A stretch of 64,000 nt of DNA from Cyprinodon diabolis (lineage: Eukaryota > Chordata > Actinopteri > Cyprinodontiformes > Cyprinodontidae). How positions within the stretch are numbered: position 1 is the first letter of the stretch; each line of letters begins with the position of its first letter. The notes beneath the pieces are model-generated. The model searched no databases. It was not told the DNA's origin and saw only the letters and a list, made by a program, of their open reading frames with translations. Below are positions 25,962 through 36,598 of the stretch, piece by piece. The stretch covers positions 3,596,916 through 3,660,915 of the forward strand of contig CM060064.1 of the NCBI GenBank assembly GCA_030533445.1, in the 5' to 3' direction. The position numbers were made by a program, and so were the translations under genes.

Positions 25962-26184
25962 TTCTGTCCCGTTTTTTATCTTTATTTCTCAATCTTTCTT
26001 CAACTTCCTCACAGCATGAAGGATCAAAGCTGCCTTCTTTAGGCCAACGATTTTTTCCAGATGTCATCTTATGCCATTTGGTCATGCATTTTTGAATTTT
26101 GCGTTTATTGGATGGGTGTGTCATTATTACCAATTTGGCTGGCGTCAGCCCGTCAGACTGTTGTTTGCTCATATTGTTTCCCAT
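25948..26184 (-). pseudogene. gag 5' part (matrix), frameshifted
   Basis: A 78-codon frame beginning MGNNMSK, an N-terminal glycine suited to myristoylation as in retroviral matrix proteins. It contains a W-x-K motif and an RWPKEGSFD segment like the matrix of murine-leukemia-type viruses. It ends in a different frame from the main gag. The break is at an A6 run around 25968-25976, where one base gained or lost would join the two frames. No intact matrix-capsid protein can be made from this copy. Confidence 0.75.
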
Positions 26185-27559
26185 GGCTACTAGCAGTCAC
26201 TCAACCGTCAGGTCCGTGCTTATTCACCAGTCTTTGTAATCCTCAGTTAATTTTTATCTTAACTGGTTCTGCTCTCTTCAATACAGATCGTGTTTATTTG
26301 TCTTTTAGTTTCTTTCTAGTTAATTTACTTCCTAAATTTAGATCTCTTCAATTTTGAGATAAAATCTTTAATAAAACAAATTTGTAATTTTATTTTGCAC
26401 TTTCACTAATTTTATACCTTATATATTTTACTTTATGTAGACTATAGTTTGTAATAATATATACTTATAATATCTTTATCTTATAAAGCTTACAATTTTT
26501 TCCAATCTTATTTAGGAATTTTGTTAATTTATTTCATTCTCATAACTCGTGTTTTTTTTTTTTTTTTTTTTTCCTTCAGTTATCAATTTTGTTTTCCAAT
26601 CCTTATTAATTTTCAGGTTATTCTTTTTAACTATATTCTGTACTAATTACTTCTATTAATTTATTATTATATCTTTAAGCTTTATCAATATTATAATCTT
26701 TATTTATTAATATCACCCACCCCTTACTTCCCCTCAGTTACTCAACTCTTTCACTCGACACACTAACAAAGACACACAAGACAAATGATTATATATATTT
26801 ACAGTGCACTTCTTCCTTTTCCTCACTGTTTCCTACAGTGGCATATACGTTTTTCCCTGCTGCCCCGGCTGCACCCAGATAACTGGAAATGCATAGACGT
26901 CCTCCGGATGGTCGAGCGGTACTATTCTCCGATTATCGCTTAATCGGTAATATTCTGGCTATCCCTTAGCCTGGCTATCGCTAAGCCTCTCAATACCTTT
27001 ATTCCAATACCTTAATACTACTTAAGCCGTCTCGTGGAGCACGCTGACTACCTTAGTCACCGATACCCTCACGTAACACGCGCACACTATTGGTTCCGGA
27101 TTTATGGCTTCCACAGACTATGTCAAAACGCTTTGACCAATCTGTCCCTTTACCAATCATCCGCTCAGAACAACACGTGTTAAGCTTAACTTATTTACAA
27201 GATAATTCAAACACAGAACAGTTTAACACAAACATTAATAACACCTAAAACATACATTCATACATATACATTCATACGTACCTGGACCCTTCCTCAGCTT
27301 AGTCTGCCTTTGGCATATTCTTATATAAATTCTTATCAAATTTGGAAATTACTTTATTAAATTTGGAAAACTAGGTTCTTTTAGAAGAGCTTTGTGACGC
27401 CTGACACCCACAAGCAGTCGCCGGAGGCTGGTTCCCCACTAATTTAGAATATTACAACAAATTAGCTCACCTTTAACCGGTGAATTTCTGGGCCCGTTTG
27501 GGGGTTCCACGCCTTCCAGCTGGTGCCTGCAGATCGTCCGACGTCCCCTTTTTGCTTTT
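26185..27559 (-). other. Retroviral leader between PBS and gag
   Basis: About 1.37 kb of AT-rich sequence without a recognisable gene. It holds a good splice-donor candidate (AAAG/GTGAGC on the minus strand, cut at 27470/27471), 90 bp after the primer-binding site, and a T-run at 26551-26571 (A-run on the coding strand). The length is large for a retroviral leader, so a nested insertion or a lost reading frame is possible. Confidence 0.6.
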
Positions 27560-27577
27560 CTCCTGGCTGGCTCGCCA
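27560..27577 (-). promoter_or_regulatory. Primer-binding site, tRNA-Arg
   Basis: On the minus strand TGGCGAGCCAGCCAGGAG starts 3 nt after the LTR end. Its complement CTCCTGGCTGGCTCGCCA equals the 3' end, with CCA, of vertebrate tRNA-Arg(ACG) as I know it. All 18 positions match. This fixes both the orientation and the LTR boundary. Confidence 0.85.
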
Positions 27578-27718
27578 ATTTGTCGTCTATTATTGTCTTC
27601 TTGACGACTTAAAATTGAAGCTAAGTTTTGTAAAATTCAAAGTTCTTAAAAAGCAGAAAAAGTCTCAAACAAAGATCCAAAAATTCAGGCAGAGGCAGCT
27701 GAGTCCAGGTCCAGGGTC

Positions 27719-27724
27719 TTTATT
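27719..27724 (-). promoter_or_regulatory. LTR polyadenylation signal
   Basis: AATAAA on the minus strand, inside the predicted R region of the LTR. Confidence 0.7.
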
Positions 27725-27790
27725 GCCAAAAACAGCACATTCACACTGAGCTGGTCACCGGTGACCATCAGCTAACAACTGATGAAAACA

Positions 27791-27803
27791 GCTCCCTTTT
27801 ATA
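27791..27803 (-). promoter_or_regulatory. LTR TATA box
   Basis: TATAAAAGGGAGC on the minus strand, placed in the LTR with AATAAA about 75 bp downstream. This spacing fits a retroviral U3/R boundary near 27770. Confidence 0.75.
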
Positions 27804-29160
27804 CATTTCTTATCAATGGAAAACCCCCTTCAGAACATATTTTTTATATATTTAAACGACAGTCTTTGGTAAAGGTCACATTATCATTTATCTGCAAATC
27901 ACGATGACATTCATAGCCACATCACATTCTTGTGAGAGCAGTCTCTCAGGCCATGAGGACATCTGGTGCACTTAAATCAGAAACTTATGACAGTTCAATC
28001 ACAAACATGTTGAAACTAATCCTTTCCCTACTTCAAGCCATGTCAGTCTGGCCTAGTGTTCCCCCTTGTGTCCCAGTCAAAGCATCACCCTTTCTGGGAC
28101 CAGTACTGCACAGTGTGCCTTGAAAATAACAACTCTATTTATCACAAGTTGTATGGCCAAATTTTGCTGAGCTGGGCAACCTTGACATGTCAAATATTTC
28201 ATTTTTTATGAGTGTACTTTTCCTATCACTAAGGGGCCTCAACCCTGCGTTTTCCTGCAGATTCCACTCCACTAGAGCCAGGTGCAACAATTACACACAC
28301 TCATTGCTCTGTTTTTCTCCTCTTGGCCTTGAATGGCTCTTATAACAGTATTTGTGAAAACAACTTTAAACTTATAAAACATTAGCTTTATTTTATTCTT
28401 ATGATTAGTGCAGATCAATACACAACATATTCATTAAAACATATCAATGCCCTCCTGTTCAAGCCATACAGATAGCACCCAATTAGTCAGATGGTTAAAG
28501 ATTCTGTTTATTGCATCTCATCACTGGTAGTACAGATGAGTATCTGATCAGAAATCCAAGCAAAGCAAATCAAAGATTTGCAACGCTAAAATGATGCACT
28601 TGCAATTATTCACATTTACAAAACTGTACCTCAACACACGCTCAAAATGGACGTTTTTGAACATCAAACATCATCCTTTTGTTAACCAGACCTGAGTTGC
28701 TTTGTAAAAAGATAAATGATTGTTCTGTTTTCCTGCCATTCAATATCAAACATCCCTTGGGTAAGCCATATACTTCATTGGGTAAGGGCTGTGCATACCA
28801 GGGCTTAAAACTTCCAATCTTCCCTAGATCCTGTACCAACATTTTTATGCTTAACCGTGGGTTCATTGGTCCAATGGAAGCTGATAGTACCCTGGGAATA
28901 AAGGTACACTTCCCTAACTCCAAATACCCCAGGGTCCATTTTAAGGATTTTTTCTCCTCATGAGTCAAAGTTTTATCCAGTTGGGCTTTTTGACTAGATG
29001 TGTATCTTTTTGGGGTTCCAGAGCTTGAGTATGCTGGGTGCAAGGACCACTAATCCCTGAAAACCCAATTTCCATTTTATAGACCCTTCGTCCTTATGAT
29101 ACAGGAAAGGTTCTCACAAATAATTTTTACAAGATGAATCAAGTGTTTAGCAGCTCTGCA

Positions 29161-30157
29161 AGGTATGCACAGCCCTTACCCAATGAAGTATATGGCTTAC
29201 CCAAGGGATGTTGGATATTGAATGGCAGGAAAACAGAACAATCATTTATCTTTTTACAGAGCAACTCAGGTCTGGTTAAAGAAAGGATGATGTTTTATGT
29301 TCAAAAACGTCCATTTTGAGCGTGTGTTGAGGTACAGTTTTGTAAATGTGAATAATTGCAAGTGCATCATTTTAGCGTTGCAAATCTTTGATTTGCTTTG
29401 CTTGGATTTCTGATCAGATACTCATCTGTACTACCAGTGATGAAATGCAATAAACGGAATCTTTAACCATCTGACTAATTGGGTGCTATCTGTATGGCTT
29501 GAACAGAAGGGCATTGATATGTTTTAATGAATAATAATAAAATAATTAAACTTTATTGTCATTCCACTGTCACAAGTACAGAGCAACAAATTTAATTATC
29601 TGCATTTAACCCATCCTCTCGGGGAGCAGTGTGGGGTTAAGGGTCTTGCTTAGAGACCCAGAGTTGCAGTCTGTGGGAGTGGGGGATCGAACCTACTTTT
29701 AGAGCGCTTCACCACATTAGTAACAGGATTTGAAGGCACACTTTAATGGGCAACTGCTTTGTAGCACACAAATGGCAAACTTCTGGTAGAAGATACCTCC
29801 AAGTAAGCAATAAAGACGTGTCAGAAGTGGGATTCGAACCCACGCCTCCATTGGAGACTGCAACCTTAACGCAGCACCTTGGACCGCTCAGCCATCCTGA
29901 TTTCCTGCTGTGTTTCAGAGCTTGATTGCGAAACATTTTAAATAACCTGAGAGAGCAGGTGGGCATGACAAGGGCTTTGTCCAAGACCCTAAGAGCTCCC
30001 ACAACATGCCTATGAGAACCCACCCTGGATCACAATTAACATAGGGTCAAGATAGATCCACCTTGGGTGCTCAAAGAGAAGAGGTGGTTGTAGCTTGATT
30101 CCCAAGTTTACTCTTCTATCCTCTGAGACCTGGATATCCACAACTAAGTCTGCAGCT
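29161..30157 (-). repeat. Inverted segment of the tRNA-Leu unit
   Basis: From 29161 the unit is read in reverse complement, running from the middle of the long spacer back through the AT tail, SINE and tRNA (minus strand) to just upstream of the tRNA. At about 30157 it switches back to direct orientation inside the SINE. The inverted part resembles the units near 30300-30650 (shared variants such as the TTTCATCACTGG stretch) and near 34845 (AAG tRNA, the same flanking variants). It forms inverted repeats with both neighbours: 28428-28802 against 29161-29530, and 29161-29600 against about 30205-30650. Confidence 0.9.
29819..29901 (-). tRNA. tRNA-Leu(AAG), inverted array copy
   Basis: The only tRNA of the array on the minus strand. 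The first base is A instead of G (A-C mismatch at 1-72). The A box TGGCTGAGCGG and B box GGTTCGAATCC are intact. Loop TTAAGGT gives AAG, on a stem with one G-T wobble. The gene closely matches the copy at 34845. A34 would normally be edited to inosine to read CUU, CUC and CUA. Confidence 0.85.
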
Positions 30158-31553
30158 CTGCTCCCTGGGTGCCACACAATGGCAGCCCACTGCTCCCTGA
30201 GAGGATGTATTAAATGCAGATAATTAAATTTGTTGCTCTGTACTTGTGACAGTGGAATGACAATAAAGGTTAAATATTTTATTATTATTCATTAAAACAT
30301 ATCAATGCCCTTCTGTTCAAGCCATACAGATAGCACCCAATTAGTCAGATGGTTAAAGATTCCGTTTATTGCATTTCATCACTGGTAGTACAGATGAGTA
30401 TCTGATCAGAAATCCAAGCAAAGCAAATCAAAGATTTGCAACGCTAAAATGATGCACTTGCAATTATTCACATTTACAAAACTGTACCTCAACACACGCT
30501 CAAAATGGACGTTTTTGAACATAAAACATCATCCTTTCTTTAACCAGACCTGAGTTGCTCTGTAAAAAGATAAATGATTGTTCTGTTTTCCTGCCATTCA
30601 ATATCCAACATCCCTTGGGTAAGCCATATACTTCATTGGGTAAGGGCTGTGCATACCAGGGCTTAAAACTTCCAATCTTCCCTAGATCCCGTACCAACAT
30701 TTTTATGCTTAACCGTGGGTTCATGGGTCCAATGGAAGCTGATAGTACCCTGGGAATAAAGGTACACTTCCCTAACTCCAAATACCGCAGGGTCCATTTT
30801 AAGGATTTTTTCTCCTTATGAGTCAAAGTTTTATCCAGTTGGGCTTTTAGACTAGATGTGTATCTTTTTGGGGTTCCAGAGCTTGAGTATGCTGGGTGCA
30901 AGGACCACTTATCCCTGAAAACCCAATTTCCATTTTATAGACCCTTCGTCCTTGTGATACAGGAAAGGTTCTCACAAATAATTTTTTACAAGATGAATCA
31001 AGTGTTAAGCAGCTCTGCAAGTATATTCCATGTGTATCTTCCCCTCCCACAGCAGCTCAAGCTTACAATTTCCATTCTTTAACCCAGTTGAAGCCCTGCT
31101 GCTTCCTGGATGAGCGTAAAGGACTTTTGAAGAGTTGTTTATATGCTTTAGCAGCCATTCCTTGGAAAGGGATTCATTGTAGTTCCCCAATTATGACAAA
31201 GGGGTTTATGACAAACTGTTTCATTTTCCTTAGTAGCTATTCTCAGGTAATGTATATCCAGCCTTCAATTTGTTTGCTTTTTCAAGCTCCAAAGCCAATT
31301 TCCAGACTTAGTTGTGGGTATCCAGGTCTCAGAGGATAGAAGAGTAAACTTGGGATTCAAGCTACAACCACCTCTTCTCTTTGAGCTCCCAAGGTGGATC
31401 TATCTTGACCCTATGTTAATTGTGATCCAGGGTGGGTTCTCATAGGCATAATGTCTGAGCTCTTAGGGTCTTGGACAAAGCCCTTGTCATGCCCACCTGC
31501 TCTCTCAGGTTATTTAAAATGTTTCGCAATCAAGCTCTGAAACTCAGCAGGAA

Positions 31554-31636
31554 GTCAGGATGGCCGAGCGGTCCAAGGCGCTGCGTTAAGGTCGCAGTCT
31601 CCAATGGAGGCGTGGGTTCGAATCCCACTTCTGACA
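31554..31636 (+). tRNA. tRNA-Leu(AAG), array copy
   Basis: Identical to the Leu(CAG) copy 1 except that position 34 is A, so the loop TTAAGGT reads AAG. Every stem pairs, both promoter boxes are consensus and the discriminator is A. It is probably a working tRNA with an altered wobble base. No T4 follows directly. Confidence 0.92.
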
Positions 31637-33189
31637 TGTCTTTATTGCTTACTTGGAGGTATCTTCTACCAGAAGTTTGCCATTTGTGTGCTATAAAGCA
31701 TTTGCCCATTAAAGTGTGCATTCAAATCCTGTTACTAATGTGGTGAAGCGCTCTAAAAGTAAGTTAAATCCCCCACTCCCAAAGACTGCAACTCTGGGTC
31801 TCTAAGCAAGACCCTTAACCCCACACTGCTCCCCGAGAGGATGGGTTAAATGCAGATAATTAAATTTGTTGCTCTGTACTTGTGACAGTGGAATGACAAT
31901 AAAGTTTAATTATTTTATTATTATTCATTAAAACATATCAATGCCCTCCTGTTCAAGCCATACAGATAGCACCCAATTAGTCAGATGGTTAAAGATTCTG
32001 TTTATTGCATCTCATCACTGGTAGTACAGATGAGTATCTGATCAGAAATCCAAGCAAAGCAAATCAAAGATTTGCAACGCTAAAATGATGCACTTGCAAT
32101 TATTCACATTTACAAAACTGTACCTCAACACACGCTCAAAATGGACGTTTTTGAACATCAAACATCATCCTTTTGTTAACCAGACCTGAGTTGCTTTGTA
32201 AAAAGATAAATGATTGTTCTGTTTTCCTGCCATTCAATATCAAACATCCCTTGGGTAAGCCATATACTTCATTGGGTAAGGGCTGTGCATACCAGGGCTT
32301 AAAACTTCCAATCTTCCCTAGATCCTGTACCAACATTTTTATGCTTAACCGTGGGTTCATTGGTCCAATGGAAGCTGATAGTACCCTGGGAATAAAGGTA
32401 CACTTCCCTAACTCCAAATACCCCAGGGTCCATTTTAAGGATTTTTTCTCCTCATGAGTCAAAGTTTTATCCAGTTGGGCTTTTTGACTAGATGTGTATC
32501 TTTTTGGGGTTCCAGAGCTTGAGTATGCTGGGTGCAAGGACCACTAATCCCTGAAAACCCAATTTCCATTTTATAGACCCTTCGTCCTTATGATACAGGA
32601 AAGGTTCTCACAAATAATTTTTACAAGATGAATCAAGTGTTTAGCAGCTCTGCAAGTATATTCCATGTGTATCTTCCCCTCCCACAGCAGCTCAAGCTTA
32701 CAATTTCCATTCTTTAACCCAGTTGAAGCCCTGCTGCTTCCTGGATGAGCGTAAAGGACTTTTGAAGAGTTGTTTATATGCTTTAGCAGCCATTCCTGGG
32801 AGAGGGATTCATTGTAGTTCTCCAATTATGACAGAGTGGTTTATGACAAACTGTTTCATTTTCCTTAGTAGCTATTCTTAGGTAATGTATATCCAGCTTT
32901 CAATTTGTTTGCTTTTTTCAAGCTCCAAAGCCAATTTCCAGACTTAGTTGTGGGTATCCAAGTATCAGAGGATAGAAGAGTAAACCTGGGAATCAAGCTA
33001 CAACCACCTCTTCTCTTTGAGCTCCCAAGGTGGATCTATCTTGACCCTATGTTAATTGTGATCCAGGGTGGGTTCTCATAGGCATGTTGTGGGAGCTCTT
33101 AGGGTCTTGGACAAAGCCCTTGTCATGCCCACCTGCTCTCTCAGGTTATTTAAAATGTCTCGCAATCAAGCTCTGAAACTCAGCAGGAA

Positions 33190-33272
33190 GTCAGGTTGGC
33201 TGAGCGGTCCAAGGCGCTTTGTTAAGGTCGCAGTCTCCAATGGAGGCATGGGTTCGAATCCCACTTCTGACA
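33190..33272 (+). tRNA. tRNA-Leu(AAG), weakened anticodon stem
   Basis: Loop TTAAGGT gives AAG, but the stem is CTTTG against CGCAG (one mismatch and one wobble). The A box region reads TTGGCTGAGCGG. The T-arm and acceptor are intact. An identical copy lies 6630 bp downstream at 39820, so this damage was duplicated with the block. Confidence 0.78.
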
Positions 33273-34844
33273 TGTCTTTATTGCTTACTTGGAGGTATCT
33301 TCTACCAGAAGGTTGCCATTTGTGTGCTATAAAGCAGTTGCCCATTAAAGTGTGCATTCAAATCCTGTTACTAATGTGGTGGAGAGCTCTAAAAGTAAGT
33401 TTGTGAAGACTGCAAATCTGGGTCTCTAAGCAAGACCCTTAACCCCACACTGCTCCCTGGTCACCACACAATGGCAGCCCACTGCTCCCCAAGGGGATGG
33501 GTTAAATGCAGATAATTTATTTTGTTGCTCTGTACTTGTGACAGTGGAATGAAAATAAAGTTTAATTAATTTATTATTATTCATTAAAACATATTAATGC
33601 CCTCCTGTTCAAGCCATACAGATAGCACCCAATTAGTCAGATGGTTAAAGATTCCGTTTATTGCATCTCATCACTGGTAGTACAGATGAGTATCTGATCA
33701 GGAATCCAAGCAAAGCAAATCAAAGATTTGCAACGCTAAAATGATGCACTTGCAATTATTCACATTTACAAAACTATACCTCAACACACGCTCAAAATGG
33801 ATGTTTTTGAACATAAAACATCATCCTTTCGTTAACCAGACCTGAGTTGCTCTGAAAAAGATAAATGATTGTTCTGTTTTCCTGCCATTCAATATCAAAC
33901 ATCCCTTGGGTAAGCCATATACTTCATTGGGTAAGGGCTGTGCATACCAGGGCTTAAAACTTCCAATCTTCCCTAGATCCTGTACCAACATTTTTATGCT
34001 TAACCGTGGGTTCATGGGTCCAATGTAAGCTGATAGTACCCTGGGAATAAAGATACACTTCCCTAACTCCAAATACCCCAGGGTCCATTTTAAGGATTTT
34101 TTCTCCTCATGAGTCAAAGTTTTATCCAGTTGGGCTTTTAGACTAGATGTGTATCTTTTTGGGGTTCCAGAGCTTGAGTATGCTGGGTGCAAGGACCACT
34201 AATCCCTGAAAACCCAATTTCCATTTTATAGACCCTTCGTCCTTATGAGACAGGAAAGGTTCTCACAAATAATTTTTACAAGATGAATCAAGTGTTAAGC
34301 AGCTCTGCAAGTATATTCCATGTGTATCTTCCCCTCCCACAGCAGCTCAAGCTTACAATTTCCATTCTTTAACCCAGTTGAAGCCTTGGTGCTTCCTGGA
34401 TTAGCGTAAAGGACTTTTGAAGAGTTGTTTATATGCTTTAGCAGCCATTCCTGGGAAAGGGATTCATTGTAGTTCCCCAATTATGACAAAGGGGTTTATG
34501 ACAAACTGTTTCATTTTCCTTAGTAGCCATTCTTAGGTAATGTATGTCCAGCCTTCAATTTGTTTGCTTTTTTCAAGCTCCAAAGCCAATTTACAGACTT
34601 AGTTGTGGATATCCAGGTCTCAGAGGATAGAAGAGTAAACTTGGGAATCAAGCTACAACCACCTCTTCTCTTTGAGCACCCAAGGTGGATCTATCTTGAC
34701 CCTATGTTAATTGTGATCCAGGGTGGGTTCTCATAGGCATGTTGTGGGAGCTCTTAGGGTCTTGGACAAAGCCCTTGTCATGCCCACCTGCTCTCTCAGG
34801 TTATTTAAAATGTTTCGCAATCAAGCTCTGAAACACAGCAGGAA

Positions 34845-34927
34845 CTCAGGATGGCTGAGCGGTCCAAGGTGCTGCGTTAAGGTTGCAGTCTCCAATGGAG
34901 GCGTGGGTTCGAATCCCACTTCTGACA
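34845..34927 (+). tRNA. tRNA-Leu(AAG), C1 acceptor variant
   Basis: The gene begins CTCAGGA, so pair 1-72 is C-C. The anticodon loop is TTAAGGT (AAG) on a stem with one G-T wobble (CTGCG/TGCAG). The A box is TGGCTGAGCGG and the B box intact. The end-pair mismatch may affect 5' processing. Confidence 0.82.
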
Positions 34928-35020
34928 CGTCTTTATTGCTTACTTGGAGGTATCTTCTACCAGAAGTTTGCCATTTGTGTGCTACAAAGCAGTTGCCCAT
35001 TAAAGTGTGCCTTCAAATCC

Positions 35021-35252
35021 TGTTACTAATGTGGTGAAGCGATCTAAAAGTAGGTTCGATCCCCCACTCCCACAGACTGCAACTCTGGGTCTCTAAGCAA
35101 GACCCTTAACCCCACACTGCTCCCTGGGCGCCACACAATCGCAGCCCACTGCTCGCCAAGGGGATGGGTTAAATGCAGATAATTAATTTTGTTGCTCTGT
35201 ACTTGTGAGAGTGGAATGACAATAAAGTTTAATTATTTTATTATTATTCATT
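35021..35252 (+). repeat. tRNA-derived SINE relic inside the unit (representative copy)
   Basis: It begins about 93 bp after the tRNA-Leu 3' end. It has a B-box-like GGTTCGATCCC and a body with the phrases TCTCTAAGCAAGACCCTTAACC and GATGGGTTAAATGCAGATAA. It ends in an AATAAAGTTTAATTATTTTATTATTATT tail split across the last 30 bp. I recognise the body as a kind of short interspersed repeat common in teleosts; the family name is uncertain. The same element sits at the same place in every complete unit of both array blocks, often with a damaged B box, so it was part of the founding unit and spread with the array. Confidence 0.65.
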
Positions 35253-36515
35253 AAAAAAAATATCAATGCCCTTCTGTTCAAGCCATACAGATAGCACCCA
35301 ATTAGTCAGATGGTTAAAGATTCCGTTTATTGCATCTCATCACTGGTAGTACAGATGAGTATCTGATCAGAAATCCAAGCAAAGCAAATCAAAGATTTGC
35401 AATGATAAAATGATGCACTTGCAATTATTCACATTTACAAAACTGTACCTCAACACACGCTCAAAATGGATGTTTTTGAACATAAAACATCATCCTTTCT
35501 TTAACCAGACCTGAGTTGCTCTGTAAAAAGATAAATGATTGTTCTGTTTTCCTGCCATTCAATATCAAACATCCCTTGGGTAAGCCATATACTTCATTGG
35601 GTAAGGGCTGTGCATACCAGGGCTTAAAACTTCCAATCTTCCCTAGATCCCGTACCAACATTTTTATGCTGAACCGTGGGTTCATTGGTCCAATGGAAGC
35701 TGATAGTACCCTGGGAATAAAGGTACACTTCCCTAACTCCAAATACCCCAGGGTCCATTTTAAGGATTTTTTCTCCTCATGAGTCAAAGTTTTATCCAGT
35801 TGGGCTTTTTGACTAGATGTGTATCTTTTTGGGGTTCCAGAGCTTGAGTATGCTGGGTGCAAGGACCACTAATCCCTGAAAACCCAATTTCCATTTTATA
35901 GACCCTTCGTCCTTATGATACAGGAAAGGTTCTCACAAATAATTTTTTACAAGATGAATCAAGTGTTAAGCAGCTCTGCAAGTATATTCCATGTGTATCT
36001 TCCCCTCCCACAGCAGCTCAAGCTTACAATTTCCATTCTTTAACCCAGTTGAAGCCCTGCTGCTTCCTGGATGAGCGTAAAGGACTTTTGAAGAGTTGTT
36101 TATATGCTTTAGCAGCCATTCCTGGGAAAGGGATTCATTGTAGTTCCCCAATTATGACAAAGGGGTTTATGACAAACTGTTTCATTTTCCTTAGTAGCTA
36201 TTCTTAGGTAATGTATGTCCAGCCTTCAATTTGTTTGCTTTTTTCAAGCTCCAAAGCCAATTTACAGACTTAGTTGTGGGTATCCAGGTCTCACAGGATA
36301 GAAGAGTAAACTTGGGAATCAAGCTACAACCACCTCTTCTCTTTGAGCTCCCAAGGTGGATCTATCTTGACCCTATGTTAATTGTGATCCAGGGTGGGTT
36401 CTCATAGGCATGTTGTCTGAGCTCTTAGGGTCTTGGACAAAGCCCTTGTCATGCCCACCTGCTCTCTCAGGTTATTTAAAATGTTTCGCAATCAAGCTCT
36501 GAAACTCAGCAGGAA

Positions 36516-36598
36516 GTCAGGATGGCCGAGCGGTCCAAGGCGCTGCGTTCAGGTCGCAGTCTCCAATGGAGGCGTGGGTTCCAATCCCACTTCTGACA
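36516..36598 (+). pseudogene. tRNA-Leu(CAG) with broken B box
   Basis: The acceptor, D-arm and anticodon arm match copy 1 (loop CAG). The T-loop reads TTCCAAT, replacing the purine at position 57 and changing the B box to GGTTCCAATCC. This is the only CAG copy in the right block before the last one. It is probably poorly transcribed. Confidence 0.65.

Larger units (their letters stand above)
22551..28427 (-). mobile_element. Class I (gamma/epsilon-like) endogenous retrovirus, 3'-truncated
   Basis: Reading on the minus strand, the order is LTR, tRNA-Arg primer-binding site, splice donor, leader, gag, in-frame UAG, protease, extra domain, and the first residues of reverse transcriptase. The element stops there: the rest of pol, env and the 3' LTR are absent. 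The pol/array junction has a shared GTT (22551-22553). The class I assignment rests on the stop-codon gag-pro-pol layout, the p30-like capsid, the single zinc knuckle and the protease motifs. The copy is dead, with gag frameshifted and pol cut off. Confidence 0.9.
27581..28427 (-). repeat. 5' LTR of the endogenous retrovirus
   Basis: About 847 bp bounded by TG and CA. On the minus strand it starts TGTTGTG and ends ACGACA, a short imperfect inverted repeat. Its outer end directly abuts array sequence and its inner end lies 3 bp from the primer-binding site. It contains a TATA box (27797-27803, TATAAAAGGGAGC on the minus strand) and AATAAA about 75 bp further (27719-27724). That suggests an R region of about 70 nt and U5 of about 120 nt. 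No second LTR is in the window. Confidence 0.85.
30158..35380 (+). repeat. Higher-order repeat, copy A (~5.2 kb near-identical part)
   Basis: This stretch matches 36788-42010 at an offset of 6630 bp, rising to 6642 bp after an indel near 33400. Both copies share private variants: a TGAGAGGATGTATTAAATG stretch in the SINE, an AAG tRNA copy, a tRNA with a damaged anticodon stem, a tRNA starting with C, and an A-run (AAAAAAAATATC) at 35252. After about 35380 the two copies diverge and resemble other units instead. Four units per period make a higher-order repeat like those of satellite arrays. Confidence 0.85.

Noticed and set aside
26899..26990. A-box-like GGATGGTCGAGCGGT in the retroviral leader
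   Set aside because: No B box or cloverleaf follows; resemblance to the tRNA-Leu A box alone is not enough.
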